64,000 bases of DNA. Source: Chrysoporthe austroafricana. Taxonomy: Eukaryota; Ascomycota; Sordariomycetes; Diaporthales; Cryphonectriaceae. The notes below the pieces were generated by a model. It searched no databases. It was not told the DNA's origin and was given only the letters and a program-made list of their open reading frames with translations. Positions 11,596-22,155 of this stretch are shown here, piece by piece; position 1 is the stretch's first letter; the number at the start of each line of letters is the position of its first letter. Position numbers and translations under genes: made by a program. The stretch lies in assembly GCA_001051155.2 (NCBI GenBank), contig JYIP02000016.1, positions 243,518 to 307,517 of the forward strand, read 5' to 3'.

Positions 11596-13176
11596 CGTTG
11601 CACAGTCCGCGCATGTCTTGGCCATGGAAGGGGGCGCAGGTGGGGGTGATTCTGCATGGTCAGCTACCGCGCCCTAAGTAGCCACCCCCCCCCCAAAGGG
11701 ATTGTCATAGCTGAACCTTCGACGGCCAAGATCCAATGGTCCTAGGAGATTGCAAATTGGCCTATAAATATTTCCACAATCCCGCTTTGCCTCGGCCGTG
11801 CCTCGACATGGATTATCAGCCCATCCGTGGGCGTGTTAGCTATCATCATTCCGAGATGCGATGGCTGATCCGGCCACAATGTACAAAGTACAAAGTACAA
11901 AGCCGGGGAAACTTGATAGACCGCCCGCAGAGCCCCAGACGGCCCATCACGTGTGCTCTTGATCCCGCGTAGCAGCAGCTCTCGAGCCTCCAGTAGATTT
12001 TCAACATTTTTTTTTATTGATTTTATCCGCTTTTTCTTCTTTGGAAAGATGCCCTAATGTTTCCCCAGTCTATGTGGTATTGGCAGCAAACCATCCGTGG
12101 TGCCTAATGTCCATTTCCATGCCTGATGTAAACTCCATCCAGTGTGACAAACAACTCCCCTTCCCTCCCTCCTGAGCGTTTCATAACATACTGCTTCCTC
12201 AACACATGCTTCATCTCGCATCTCCGACATCTCTTCTGGCGCTTCCGCCGTATCGCATCTCCTCGCTGGCAATCTGCACTGGTGGGGGGGAACAATGCGA
12301 GGCGCAGTCCGTCGCATCGACACCATGTGTTGTCAGTCGACTGGGGCCTATCCGACCGCACACTATACTCATCAACGCCTGAGATTGGAAGCCAGGTTCC
12401 GCACCAGTATACGGTGAACAACATGTGCCTGGCCTGCGCCCGTCCGCTCGGTGACGTATCGCCTATAATTGAAGCTGTTATCAATCCACCTGGAAGCCAG
12501 GCAAGCCGTGTGGAGATAGTAATGTCAGAGCCTTGATGGGCCCGAAATCGCATACGCAAAAGTGGACACGCTGCAATGCCTCATGCTCTGCCGAAATCGA
12601 AAGTCCCCCTTTTTTGCGCTGTCCGCCCCTTGTTTGTGGTATATGCTCTCCTGGGAATGACCTTCTAAAAAAAAGAAAAAAAAAACCAAATGATTTCGTA
12701 GTGAACCCATGACAAGGACGCCTGTTTCGAAAGCTGGTGCGTGCAGAAGGCAAGTCTAGCACTCCGACCGACCCATGGACTGAAAACAAAATGGAACAAG
12801 ACGAGTTGCAGCCTCGTGAACACTGCCGCCGACTTTCGAAATCGCTTCGAGATCGGACCTTCATGGATCCTCCTTGGTCATGGCCCGCATCGGCACTCTG
12901 CATCGTGAAACGCAAATCGTACAAGCTCCGCCTCAACACCAGCTCGAGGCGTGTAGATAGCATATCAGACCCGGCGCTGCGAGATCCTGAACAAAAGCTG
13001 TCCAATATAAGGCAACGCCCCCAGCCGCCCGCGTCTCCGTGGCTAGGCCCGGAAGTTTGACATGCATGCACTTATCCAAAATGCGACAGTCGGGTCTGGT
13101 CAGGTGATTGTCTCCCACAGGCTCGCGCAGCCAGGCAGCGGTGGGCATCACAGTCCCGATCTGCCTTGAACCCTGA
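11596..13176. other. Convergent intergenic region
   Basis: About 1.6 kb between the 3' ends of convergent genes. It holds a GTACAAA triplet repeat near 11880-11903 and poly(T)/poly(A) tracts near 12005 and 12667. No supported gene is seen. Confidence 0.6.
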
Positions 13177-16100
13177 TCATCCTCCTTTTCGCTCCGACTC
13201 ATTCTTGGGCAGCTGCTCGCTCTGTGCAGACGCCTTGCCGGTGTTCCGCGCGTCTGGCTGCTTCTTCCGTGTCTTTGCCTTCTGCCAACCGCTTCCGCTG
13301 TCCGACTCGGCTCTGTTCGCACGCGATGAGCCGCTGTCCCGTGTCGCCTGTCCGTTGGGTCGTGGGACTGGAGCGAGACCGACCTCACTGTCCTTAATAG
13401 TCCCGTTGCGCTCGAAAGACCTGTAGAGAGGCCCGGCGCTGTGGACAGGTAGCACCCTGTCCCGATAGGCCGTGGGGGATGGGGTCCGCGTCTCGTAGAC
13501 TGGCGACAGGTGCTGTGACTCGGGATACATGGAGCTCGGCATGGCCAGATCGAGCGGCGCCACATCGAGCGGCGCCATGCCGGCCTGGTTTCGCGACACG
13601 ACACGCTGCCACTTGAAGTCGGCGGCCTTTGTCTTGTTCTGGAACCCGTCTCCGAAGGCTGCTGCGTAAGACACACCACCGGGTCCCTGCGAACTCGTGA
13701 GCCGCTGTCCGAACGATGGTATCGCCGCCGTGGTGGGAGGCAAGACCGGCGACTGGGCTGTCGATCCGTTCACGACCAGCGGACGGTCGGGACCCGTCGA
13801 TTTTGCATCAGACAGCCGCGGGGCGGCCGTCTCGGCCGTGGAGGAGCCACCGGTCGGCTGGCCCTGGCTGATGTGGAGCGGATTGTCATAAGCGGTGTCG
13901 TCAGTGGCTGTCGGGATCCAGCCCGGCGGCAGATGTGGAGGAGGCGGCACGAATGTGGAGCCGTTCACGACCAGCGGCGAGCTCTCCTTCACAGGGCGGT
14001 TCACGCCGTGCGGGAAAGGGACAGAGGCAAGCGGCGCCGAGTTGGCCCCAGCGGATATGGTCCTACCGTGTCCGAGGGGTGAAGGCGAGCGAGAGGTCCT
14101 CTGCAGGCGTCTGTCGAGGACAGACTGAGGCCCCTCGGTTGACAGCCTGCGGCGGGTTGCACGGCTCAGCCCCATCTCGCCGAGGGCGGCAAAGGTAGGC
14201 ACTGGCTTCTGGGAGGGGATGGACGAGTCGGCGACGAAGTACCCGAGATAGCCAGCACTGTCCTCCTCGGGCGGAGAGTCGGGCAGGGTCCTGCTCGAGC
14301 TCCCGTCGGCCTCCGAGTCAGGATTGTCATCCGGGGCGAAGGCAGGAAAGGGGGAGAGGTTGGCCTGAGGTCCGCTGCCCAGCCCGCCGTTCACAGCGCG
14401 GGCGGGCTGCGCGATGGGCGCCGACGTCCGGGACGCGGGCTGGGACTGGGACCGCAGCGCGCCGCTGCTGGAGGAGCTCCCGGACTCGTTCGCCGCACTC
14501 GGCCTGTGCAAGCTTCTCCTAAACTCGGGGGCCGCAGTAGAGGCGGACGGGGAGCTCGGGTAGGTCCCGAAGCCGGCATGGTGCTGCTGCGGGGCGTACA
14601 GCGTCGGCTGCAGGTGGGGGGGCCAGACGTAGTACTCGGGCCGCAGGGGTGCTGTCAGGGGCGGCGCCTGGTCGAACGAGCTGGTGCGGGACCTCTCCGT
14701 CGGCTGTGCAGAGCCGGCCTGCATGCGCTGTGCGTGCTGCACGGCATGCTGGTGGAGCTGGGCGTGATGTGCGTACCACGGCCACCGATCCGGCGTGAAC
14801 AGAGCGCTGCTCAGCACCGCTATGTCCCCGTGGTAGGGATACTGCTGCGCGAGCTGCGACCACTGCTGCAAGTCTCCAGCCTGCATGCCCGGGGAGATCA
14901 GGAGGGGGTGAGGCAAGGCCGCGACCGTCGGCAGGCCCGCGGCACCGGCTTGCGAGTTCTCGTAGGCGTTGCTGGACGACGCCCTCCGGTTGCTGTTGCC
15001 GTTGCGCAGGTGGTTCCGGTTGCCCCGGCCGCCTCCGTTCCGCCCACCTCGGCCCGAGTGCTGCTGCGAAGAACTGCGGATGATGGCAGGACGAGGCGCC
15101 GGCTTGACGAAGGCCTTAGTTTCCAGAGGTTCCTCCTTCGGGAACACAAACTCCTCGCAGCACTCGTGGAGCTTGCCGTCCGCCATCAGGTCGAAGGCAC
15201 GACGCAGCTCCAGGTGGAGGCCCCGGAACGAAAAGTCGTCTGCCGTGTTGCCCAGGTTGCGCTCCCTGTTGAAGGGCTCCTCGACGCACAGCATGTTATT
15301 CATAGCATGGTTCCACTTCTTCTCCGTCTTGGGGATCATCTTGCCGAGGCGCACCGACAGGGCCATAGTCTCATAATCGAACTCGTGAGCGTAGAACCTG
15401 AAGAACTCAAAGAGCAGCTCCCCCAGCGAGCTCTTGTTGCCGTCGCCGAACCCTCTCAGCCTGCTCAGGTCGTCGGCGAAGTCAGTCTTGCGGCCGCCCG
15501 TCGCGGGCAGCTTCAGGTGCGGGCACTGGTGCAGGGCGGGCAGGACGGGCGGGTCGCGAAGCTGAAGGAACGCGATGATCATGCATATCCACGTATAGGA
15601 GCTGAGGGTGAACCCAAAGGCTGCGGAGCAGGGGTGGGCATCGTCAGAAGACCAAACGTCCGGCACGGCTGGCGGGTGGAGGGGGAAGGGGGAACACCAC
15701 TTACCAGCATCGTTGACAACCCGCCTCCTGGTCCAGTACTTGATCACCATCGCCAGCGGGCGGACGCGCTCGTCCGTCTCTACATACGTGCGGACCATGC
15801 GCGTGTTCTCGAGCGCCAGCGTGTTGTTCACGTTCATGTCGCAAGCCAGCTTGAGCTCCGGGTCCCATATCTTGACGATGGGGACCTTCGCCCTGGATAT
15901 GCACACGACCTTCTCCATCCCACCTGTCCGAGCAGGGCCATCAGTACACGACACGTCATGAAGGGCTGTCTTTGGGGGAGGGGGAGGGGGAGGGGGGGGC
16001 TGGGCCATACGCTTGTGCAGGAGGTCCGCTATTATGCAGACACCCTCCATCTCCTTCCAGTCCGTGGTGATACATATGTCAACTAGTGCGTGTGTGTCCG

Positions 16101-17273
16101 CGTCAGTCAGGAGTCCAGCACAAGCTTTTGGGGGGGAGGGAGGTTGGGGGAGAACAGCAACCGACCGTCAGAGTCGTCCGAGCAGAGCAGATTGCCCGAG
16201 GAGCCGAACAGGTGCACCCGGATGTCATGGCCAGGCCACTCGTCGTTGAAGATCTTCTCGAGCTTCCTGACCAGCTTCTCCCGCTTCTCCTCGACCTCGG
16301 GGGACGGCAATAACCTGTCGTAGATTTCGCGCATATCTGTGGACAGCTGGCGCTCCTCATCCTCGGACAGCCTGCTCTTGATCTTGTCGGGGTCGACCTT
16401 CTCCAGCTTCTCGGCCCCCAGGCTGTAGGGCATGCGCCTGCGAAACTTGACGGAGGCGGTCTCGTACGGGCACGGCCGCTGGTGCTGGGAGGGGCGGGCA
16501 GGCAGGGAGGCAGCGCCGCCGTGGGGCTCCGAGTAGGCGGAGCGGGGCGAGTGGTTCTGGATGGCGTTGGGCGAGGGCTCGCGGGACTCCTCGAAGAAGT
16601 CGCGGGCGCGCTGGTGAGGGGTAGACGGGACGGAGCTCGACTGGGCAGAGCTGGCGGCGGACTGCTGGTGCGCCTGGGCAGCGCGGTGGGCGGCAGGGCG
16701 GGAGGGGAGCGGGTGGGCGAGGTCGGGCTGGGCCTTGAGCGGCGTCTTCTGAGGCGTGTCCCTGCCCTTCCCCTGGGCGGCGGCGGGCTCCTTGTCCTTG
16801 CCCATCGTCATGCCCTCGCGGTCTTGTCTCTCGATGCTCTTGGAAGAAGCCCTCGTCCCATGGCAGCTCTGCGCGGCAGGAGACTGCTTGGCGTTGTGAC
16901 CGTCCTTGCTGGACACCTTGGAGGAGGACCTGGACCTGGACCTCGGGGCGGCCTGGATGCTGGGTACGGGGGGCAGACCGGAGAGGGAAGCGGACTGCAG
17001 GCCTCCACCGCCTCGGCCGGGGGAGATGAGCTTGTTGTACTGCAGGAGCTGGGCCTGGTGCTGGGAGAAGAGCAGCGGGGCCAGCAGGTCGAGGGGCGGG
17101 GGGTAGGGGCTGACGGGGACAGGATCGGCAAAGACAGCCGCGGGAGGCGTCGAGGCACCGGGGGTGCGGGGGGTCGAGGGGCCGTTTGGGTGTGTGGTCA
17201 GGCCGGCGCGACTCCAGGAGGCGACGGGCTGATATGCGTGGCTGGTCTCAGCGGCGGTTGGCCGGCTGTCCAT
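13177..17273 (-). CDS. Cid1/CutA-type terminal nucleotidyltransferase (non-canonical poly(A)/poly(U) polymerase)
   Basis: Adds untemplated nucleotides to RNA 3' ends. Fungal relatives such as Aspergillus CutA tag mRNAs with C/U to trigger decapping. Four exons (17273-16166, 16082-16011, 15923-15705, 15620-13177) give 1280 residues. The N-terminal 270 residues are disordered (Ser/Pro/Gln). The catalytic core begins near residue 300. The nucleotidyltransferase motif GSS...DSDVDICI is intact only after the first intron is removed. The third carboxylate lies in LACDMNV. The helical domain reads NTLALENTRMVRTYVETDERVRPLAMVIKYWTRRR then FGFTLSSYTW. The PAP/25A-associated part is SLGELLFEFFRFYAHEFDYE...CVEEPFNRERNLGNTADDFSFRGLHLELRRAF. 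A tail of about 650 residues is low complexity with an RGG-like GRGGRNGGGRGNRN stretch and ends in a Lys-rich segment. It lacks the canonical PAP RNA-binding domain. Specificity for U, C or A cannot be read from sequence. Confidence 0.92.
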
Positions 17274-17701
17274 GAAGGTCGAGCGGCCCTGCTATCACGG
17301 ACAGCGCGCAGCGGCAGGAGGAGCGAGACGGCCGAAGAGGATGGGGGGCGGCGGCGCAAGGGCAGACGGCCTCGGGTCCAGGGCTGCAGACCACAGGCCA
17401 GCTCCCAAACGCGGAAATGAGGCCGGCAAACCTGAGGAAAGGGGGTGAGGGGGCCAGACAGGCACGTCAGGCCGGCGAGACAAGGCGAGGAGGACTGCTA
17501 GGCCGGCCGAGGAAGCGCTGAGGGGGTTGATGACGAGGTATCGAGGTACGTTGGGGGCGCGGCGGTGCTCAGGGCCGGCGAAGGGGTGTGTGTATGCCTG
17601 GCCGAAGCAGAGGCTCAGGCTCAGGCTCGTAGTGTTGAGGAGGGAGACGGGCGACTTCGGTGGACAGCCGACAGGACAAGGCGTCGCGGTGTCGAGGAGG
17701 A

Positions 17702-17703
<2 letters not shown>

Positions 17704-17733
<30 letters not shown>
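17704..17733. repeat. (AGC)10 trinucleotide repeat
   Basis: Ten perfect AGC units upstream of the terminal nucleotidyltransferase gene. It reads GCT on the strand transcribed toward that gene. Confidence 0.95.
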
Positions 17734-17734
<1 letters not shown>

Positions 17735-17900
17735 AGGTCCAGTCGGGCCGAGCGGAAGAGAATTGAAGGAATGCGAGGATCGTAGTCGGGGAGGAGGCAA
17801 GCAGGCTCGCGGAGTCGGCTGACCTGTGCGGAAGGGAGGGAGGAGGGGCGTATGGTTCCTGCCTGGCTGCGGGTGACAAGATGGTAAGCGTTCGGCCTCG

Positions 17901-17932
17901 AGGAGGAGGAGGAGGAGGAGGAGGAGGAGGAG
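17901..17932. repeat. (GGA)n trinucleotide repeat
   Basis: About ten GGA units followed by GAGAGGGAGAG; a purine-only tract. Confidence 0.95.
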
Positions 17933-18245
17933 AGGGAGAGGGATCGTGTCGTGAGAAGGTGGTTGGTGTGTGTGTGGAAGGAGAGACGCTGGGGATCGAC
18001 GGAAGCCGTAGGGCGGGCGGGACGGGGACGCGGAACGCGGGCTGGCCTGGCCTGGCCTGGCCTGGCTGGGCGCTCTCGAACAGGCCGCGCAGCACGGCGC
18101 CCAGCGCACCACCTGGGGACGCGGGACACGGCCAATGTGACGGCGGGTGGTGCAGGTGAGGCGTGTAAATATCCAGGTCCGGAGACGGTGAAGCGGGCTT
18201 GGGCTGGGGCTGGGCTGGACTGGACGTACGTGGCTGTCGGAGGTG

Positions 18246-18246
<1 letters not shown>

Positions 18247-18291
<45 letters not shown>
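18247..18291. repeat. (AGC)15 trinucleotide repeat
   Basis: Fifteen uninterrupted AGC units, the longest perfect trinucleotide tract in the window. It lies in the same upstream region as the AGC array at 17704. Confidence 0.95.
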
Positions 18292-18292
<1 letters not shown>

Positions 18293-18683
18293 CTGGGCCA
18301 AGCTGTTGGCAAGAGAGACGTGTGCGAGTGTGTGCGCGAGTGAGTGTGTAAGTTGGTTGGCCGAGTCGGGCTGGGCTGGGTCGAGTCGAGTGGTCACAGC
18401 AAAGTGACAGTCGCAATGAACGGCCGCAGGTCGAGCAGGGACGGACGGTGGTGCAGCGTGTAGCAGGAGGCAGGTGTTGTCGCCGGCGGGGGGGGGGGAG
18501 CTGGAGGGGGGCGAGGGCGGGAAGGAGTGTCCCAATGCCGGCTGGATGAAGTGGTTCTGTCTCTGTCTGTATGGATCGAGGTGAGCGAGCGAGGTGGAAG
18601 TGGGAAGTGGGAGTGGGAGTGAGTGAGGAGGAGCGGGAGTGTGTGGAAGTTCGAACCTCGGACGTCGAAAGGAGAGGGCGAAC

Positions 18684-18764
18684 TTACACACACACACACA
18701 CACACACGCACACACGCACACACACTTACACTTACACACACACACACACACACACAAGCACACC
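18684..18764. repeat. (CA)n dinucleotide arrays
   Basis: Two CA arrays are interrupted by CACGCACACACGCA and CTTACACTTACA. Confidence 0.92.
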
Positions 18765-18883
18765 CAAGCACAATAGAATACGTACAATAAGAGGCAGGTA
18801 CTTCGTCGAGCGCTTGTCTTCCGAGGCTCCAAGGCTGCGCGGTATTGTGGTGGCGAGTTGGTAAGTACCCGGTAGTGAGCAGT

Positions 18884-18956
18884 GGTAGTAGTAGCAGCGG
18901 CAGCAGCAGCAGCAGCAGCAGTAGTAGTTGTAGTAGTAGTAGCAGCAGTAGTATGT
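18884..18956. repeat. Mixed AGT/AGC trinucleotide array
   Basis: Alternating blocks of AGT and AGC units, interrupted, gene-free on both strands. Confidence 0.9.
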
Positions 18957-21667
18957 GGTAGTCTGCGCCGTTCGTGGGCCGTGGTCCGTGGTCAACGGCT
19001 AGCCCACGGATCGTGCAGCGGTGGTGGGTGGTGATGGAGATGTACCGTCTGTACCGTCTGTACAGTACAGCAGCAGCAGTAGCCGCAGCAGCGGCAGCCA
19101 GGCCGTCCGTCAGGTCCTCTCTCGGGTCAGGGGCCAGCACCAGTCGCAACAGCAGCTGGGTTGCAGCAAGCAGGTTGCAGCAGCAGCGGCAGCAGTGCAG
19201 CAGTAGTGGCGGGCTGCAGCAGTCTTCGAGAAGATTGGTGGACCTGGGCAAGGCCCTCCAGGCCTGGGCTGGGGGAGCGAGGCACTGCAACCTCAGGGGA
19301 GGGGGGCCAGGGCAGGGCAGGGCGGAAAGGTACCTGCTGGGTACCGTACCGGGCAGCCCAGCCTGGCAGCAGCTCAGCAGCCCACAGCTCGGTGACGGGG
19401 TTGCATAAAATGACATCTGGGGCCCTTTGCTCTCCTCAGGGACCCGCGCGGGCACGCACGGGGCATGCCGCATGAATCATACCGCTCATAGCCCAGCTGC
19501 CCAGTCACCCAGCCCAGCCCAGCCCAGCCTGGCACCTGGGCGGCGGTGCTGTAAATAGTACTGTACCTCACCTCTCTCTCTCTCTCTCTCTCTCGGCAGA
19601 CCGGCTCTTCCCTCACGAGCCCGCGCGCCTCGCGATCTATGCGAGACACACGCAGCAGACGATGGCCTGGGTATTTCCAGCAGCGCCAGCACCACCAGCG
19701 GTGAGATGGGAACAGACACACAGCACCCGTCTCTTTTGGTAAAGTACCATGGCAATTTGCCTCGCCACTTCTGAAACTGTACCCCTTCTCTCAGGGTCCA
19801 GGCCTCGTTGTGCTAGGTAGTGCGGATGTACTGCCGGGTATGCTATTCACAGCCCAAACCCTACCTACACCCCTCCCCTCCCCTCCCCTCTCCCCTCTCG
19901 CCCCTCGACGATACAATACCCAGGACGGGTCCAGTGACGGAGAGGCGCCGGCGTGGCTGCTCAGCAGAGGGGGGAGAGGGCTTTGTTGCACCGCGACTCG
20001 GCACTCGGCTCATCTGCGAAGCTTGTTTGGCACGCCCCCGTCGAGGCGACCTGCGCTGATGGGCGAAGACTGGGTCGGGGTTAGACGAGGTACCGTGCCA
20101 GCGGGTGGCCCGCACTACGGGGTTTTGGGGGGGGGGCTATAGTGGGGCTACCGCGGTGTATAGCCCAGCGTGCCCAGTGTGCCCAGCAGCCCTGGCCCTG
20201 CCATGCGTGCTACATATTCCATAATCCCTATGGCCCCGTAGAAACATTCGAGCGCCCGTTTCTGCGGGAAGCCCCGCAGCCCAGCGCAGCCCCAGCGCAG
20301 GGCACAGGGCAGGGCACAGGGCAGGCCAGGCCAGGGCACGGCGCGTGCTCAGGCAGTTGAGGTCGCGCTCGCCCGAGCACAGCTGCCAAGACCTCGACAG
20401 CGCGTCTGATGGGCCACGAGACGCACCCGCGACCCACGACGCCGTCTATCACATCAATATCGCATCCACCCTCCGTGCCTCACTCAGCCAGCACTGCCAG
20501 TCTGCCAGTCACTCACTCCGTCCATACACGCCAATCGGGCACATCGTCGGGGAGGCAAACGACAGGACACCATACGAGAGCCGTGACGGTCCTCGGTGCC
20601 AAACTCCGGGTGATGACACCTGCCCACAATATCCTCTCTGTACTTCTTACTCCGGAATGGCGTTTTATATGCCACGCCCCCCCCCTCCCCTTTTTGGGTA
20701 ATGTCCTCCTCTTTTTCCCTCCTTCCCTCTGGCCCAATTTCCCTCCTCCCACCCGTCCTGTCTAGGTACGAGTGCTGCCACGCCAGGGCCATCCATCCCA
20801 ACAGGGTCCTCCGACAGGGCCAGCACGGCCAGCACGGTCCCCCATCTGGGATGCCTCCCCTCGTGCTTCCTCGTGCTCCCTCCAGCACGCCAGCACGAGG
20901 TCTCGTCTGGGGGAGATGAGTGCCCAGCCCCTGGGGTCATTTCGACCGCGCTAGAGGTCGGTCGAGGTGGATATGGATATCATATGCGGCCGCCATTGCT
21001 GGGCACCACCACCACCAACACCACCACTACCACGACGCCTCCTCTGGCCGGCTCCCCCCTCTCGCTGAGCCGCCGCCCAGCAAGCTCTCGCTCGACTGCG
21101 GGGGCATGGACCACCGTCTCCTTTTCCCCCGCCAGCGAGCGCGAAGGGGGGCTTGACGCTTGGCTGCGGCTGGCCTGCGTGGCTTGGTCTCGTCCTCCTC
21201 CCTTGTCCCCTTTACGACTGCTGCTGCTACTACTTGCTGGTACTGCTGCCGTCCGTCGGCGTGCTCTCTCCGGACGCACCCGCCCCACCACCACCTGGCT
21301 GGGACTGGTCTGGTCGGGTCGGGGCTGGTCTTTCGTATCCGCCTTGTTCGAGGCCCTCCCCGACTCTGTCCACCAAAGTACGCGGTCGGGCTCCCGGAGC
21401 AACTCGCGGCTGGCGGCACGCCCTCACCAAAGGGGCCCTCCATCCTCTCCCGACGGCGGCGTGCCTCCATCTCTCTCTCTTTGTCCGCTGCACAAGGACT
21501 CGCCGGCTCGCCCTGCTGCATGTGGGCTCTGCCTCTGCATAGTACGCCACGGTCTCGGTTAGCACGACGGCGGTCTGCCGCTGCGGGCCACCGCCTTGAC
21601 AGGTCGAGCCCGGCATGGCTCGCTCAACCCACATGCGGGCTCGCCCTGCCTGCTGTGCCACCGTACC

Positions 21668-21675
21668 TACATACG

Positions 21676-21706
<31 letters not shown>

Positions 21707-21710
21707 CACA
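21668..21710. repeat. (CATA)n tetranucleotide repeat
   Basis: About eight CATA units flanked by ACATACGTTA and CACATTACTTAC. Confidence 0.93.
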
Positions 21711-22031
21711 TTACTTACAGTACCAGGCAGGCCCCATGCCGGGGCGGGCCCCACCTGCGAGCAGCACGCCCTCGGTCGCCATGGCTGAGCCCTCCTCTCT
21801 GCCTCTCGCGCACACAGGCTCGCCAGGCGCTCGACGGACGTCCCCGTTCAGGGATCCAGATGCGGCTACTGTCTGTGCGCAGCACCCTGTGACCTGACGG
21901 TGGCCCGAGCCTTGTTTTGGTCTGCCATCTGTGTGCTGCCTCTGGACCGTTCCTCCGGCCGCCGCCTGGGCAGTGACTGCCGCCGGCGTATGACACGGCA
22001 GGGCAGGGCAGGGCTGGGCATGGCACCGCAC

Positions 22032-22155
22032 CGCATCGCATCGCATCGCATCGCATCGCACCGCATCGCATGGTGGTAGGGCAGGGCATAGCATAGCGTG
22101 GCACGGCATGACATGACATGGCATGGCATGGCATGGTATGGCACGGCATGGCATG
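22032..22155. repeat. Pentanucleotide arrays (CGCAT)n and (GGCAT)n
   Basis: CGCAT repeats about seven times from 22032 with one extra base. After about 30 bp there is a degenerate array of GGCAT/GACAT/GGCAC units up to about 22155. The translations are meaningless His/Met/Ala or Cys/Ala cycles. Confidence 0.9.

Noticed and set aside
14506..16086. Plus-strand ORF of 526 residues
   Set aside because: Antisense to the terminal nucleotidyltransferase; open only because of high GC, with no domain.
17295..19473. Several long minus-strand ORFs with Leu, Ser, Cys and Thr-His runs
   Set aside because: Residue runs match translated AGC, GGA and CA repeats; no conserved domain or splicing.
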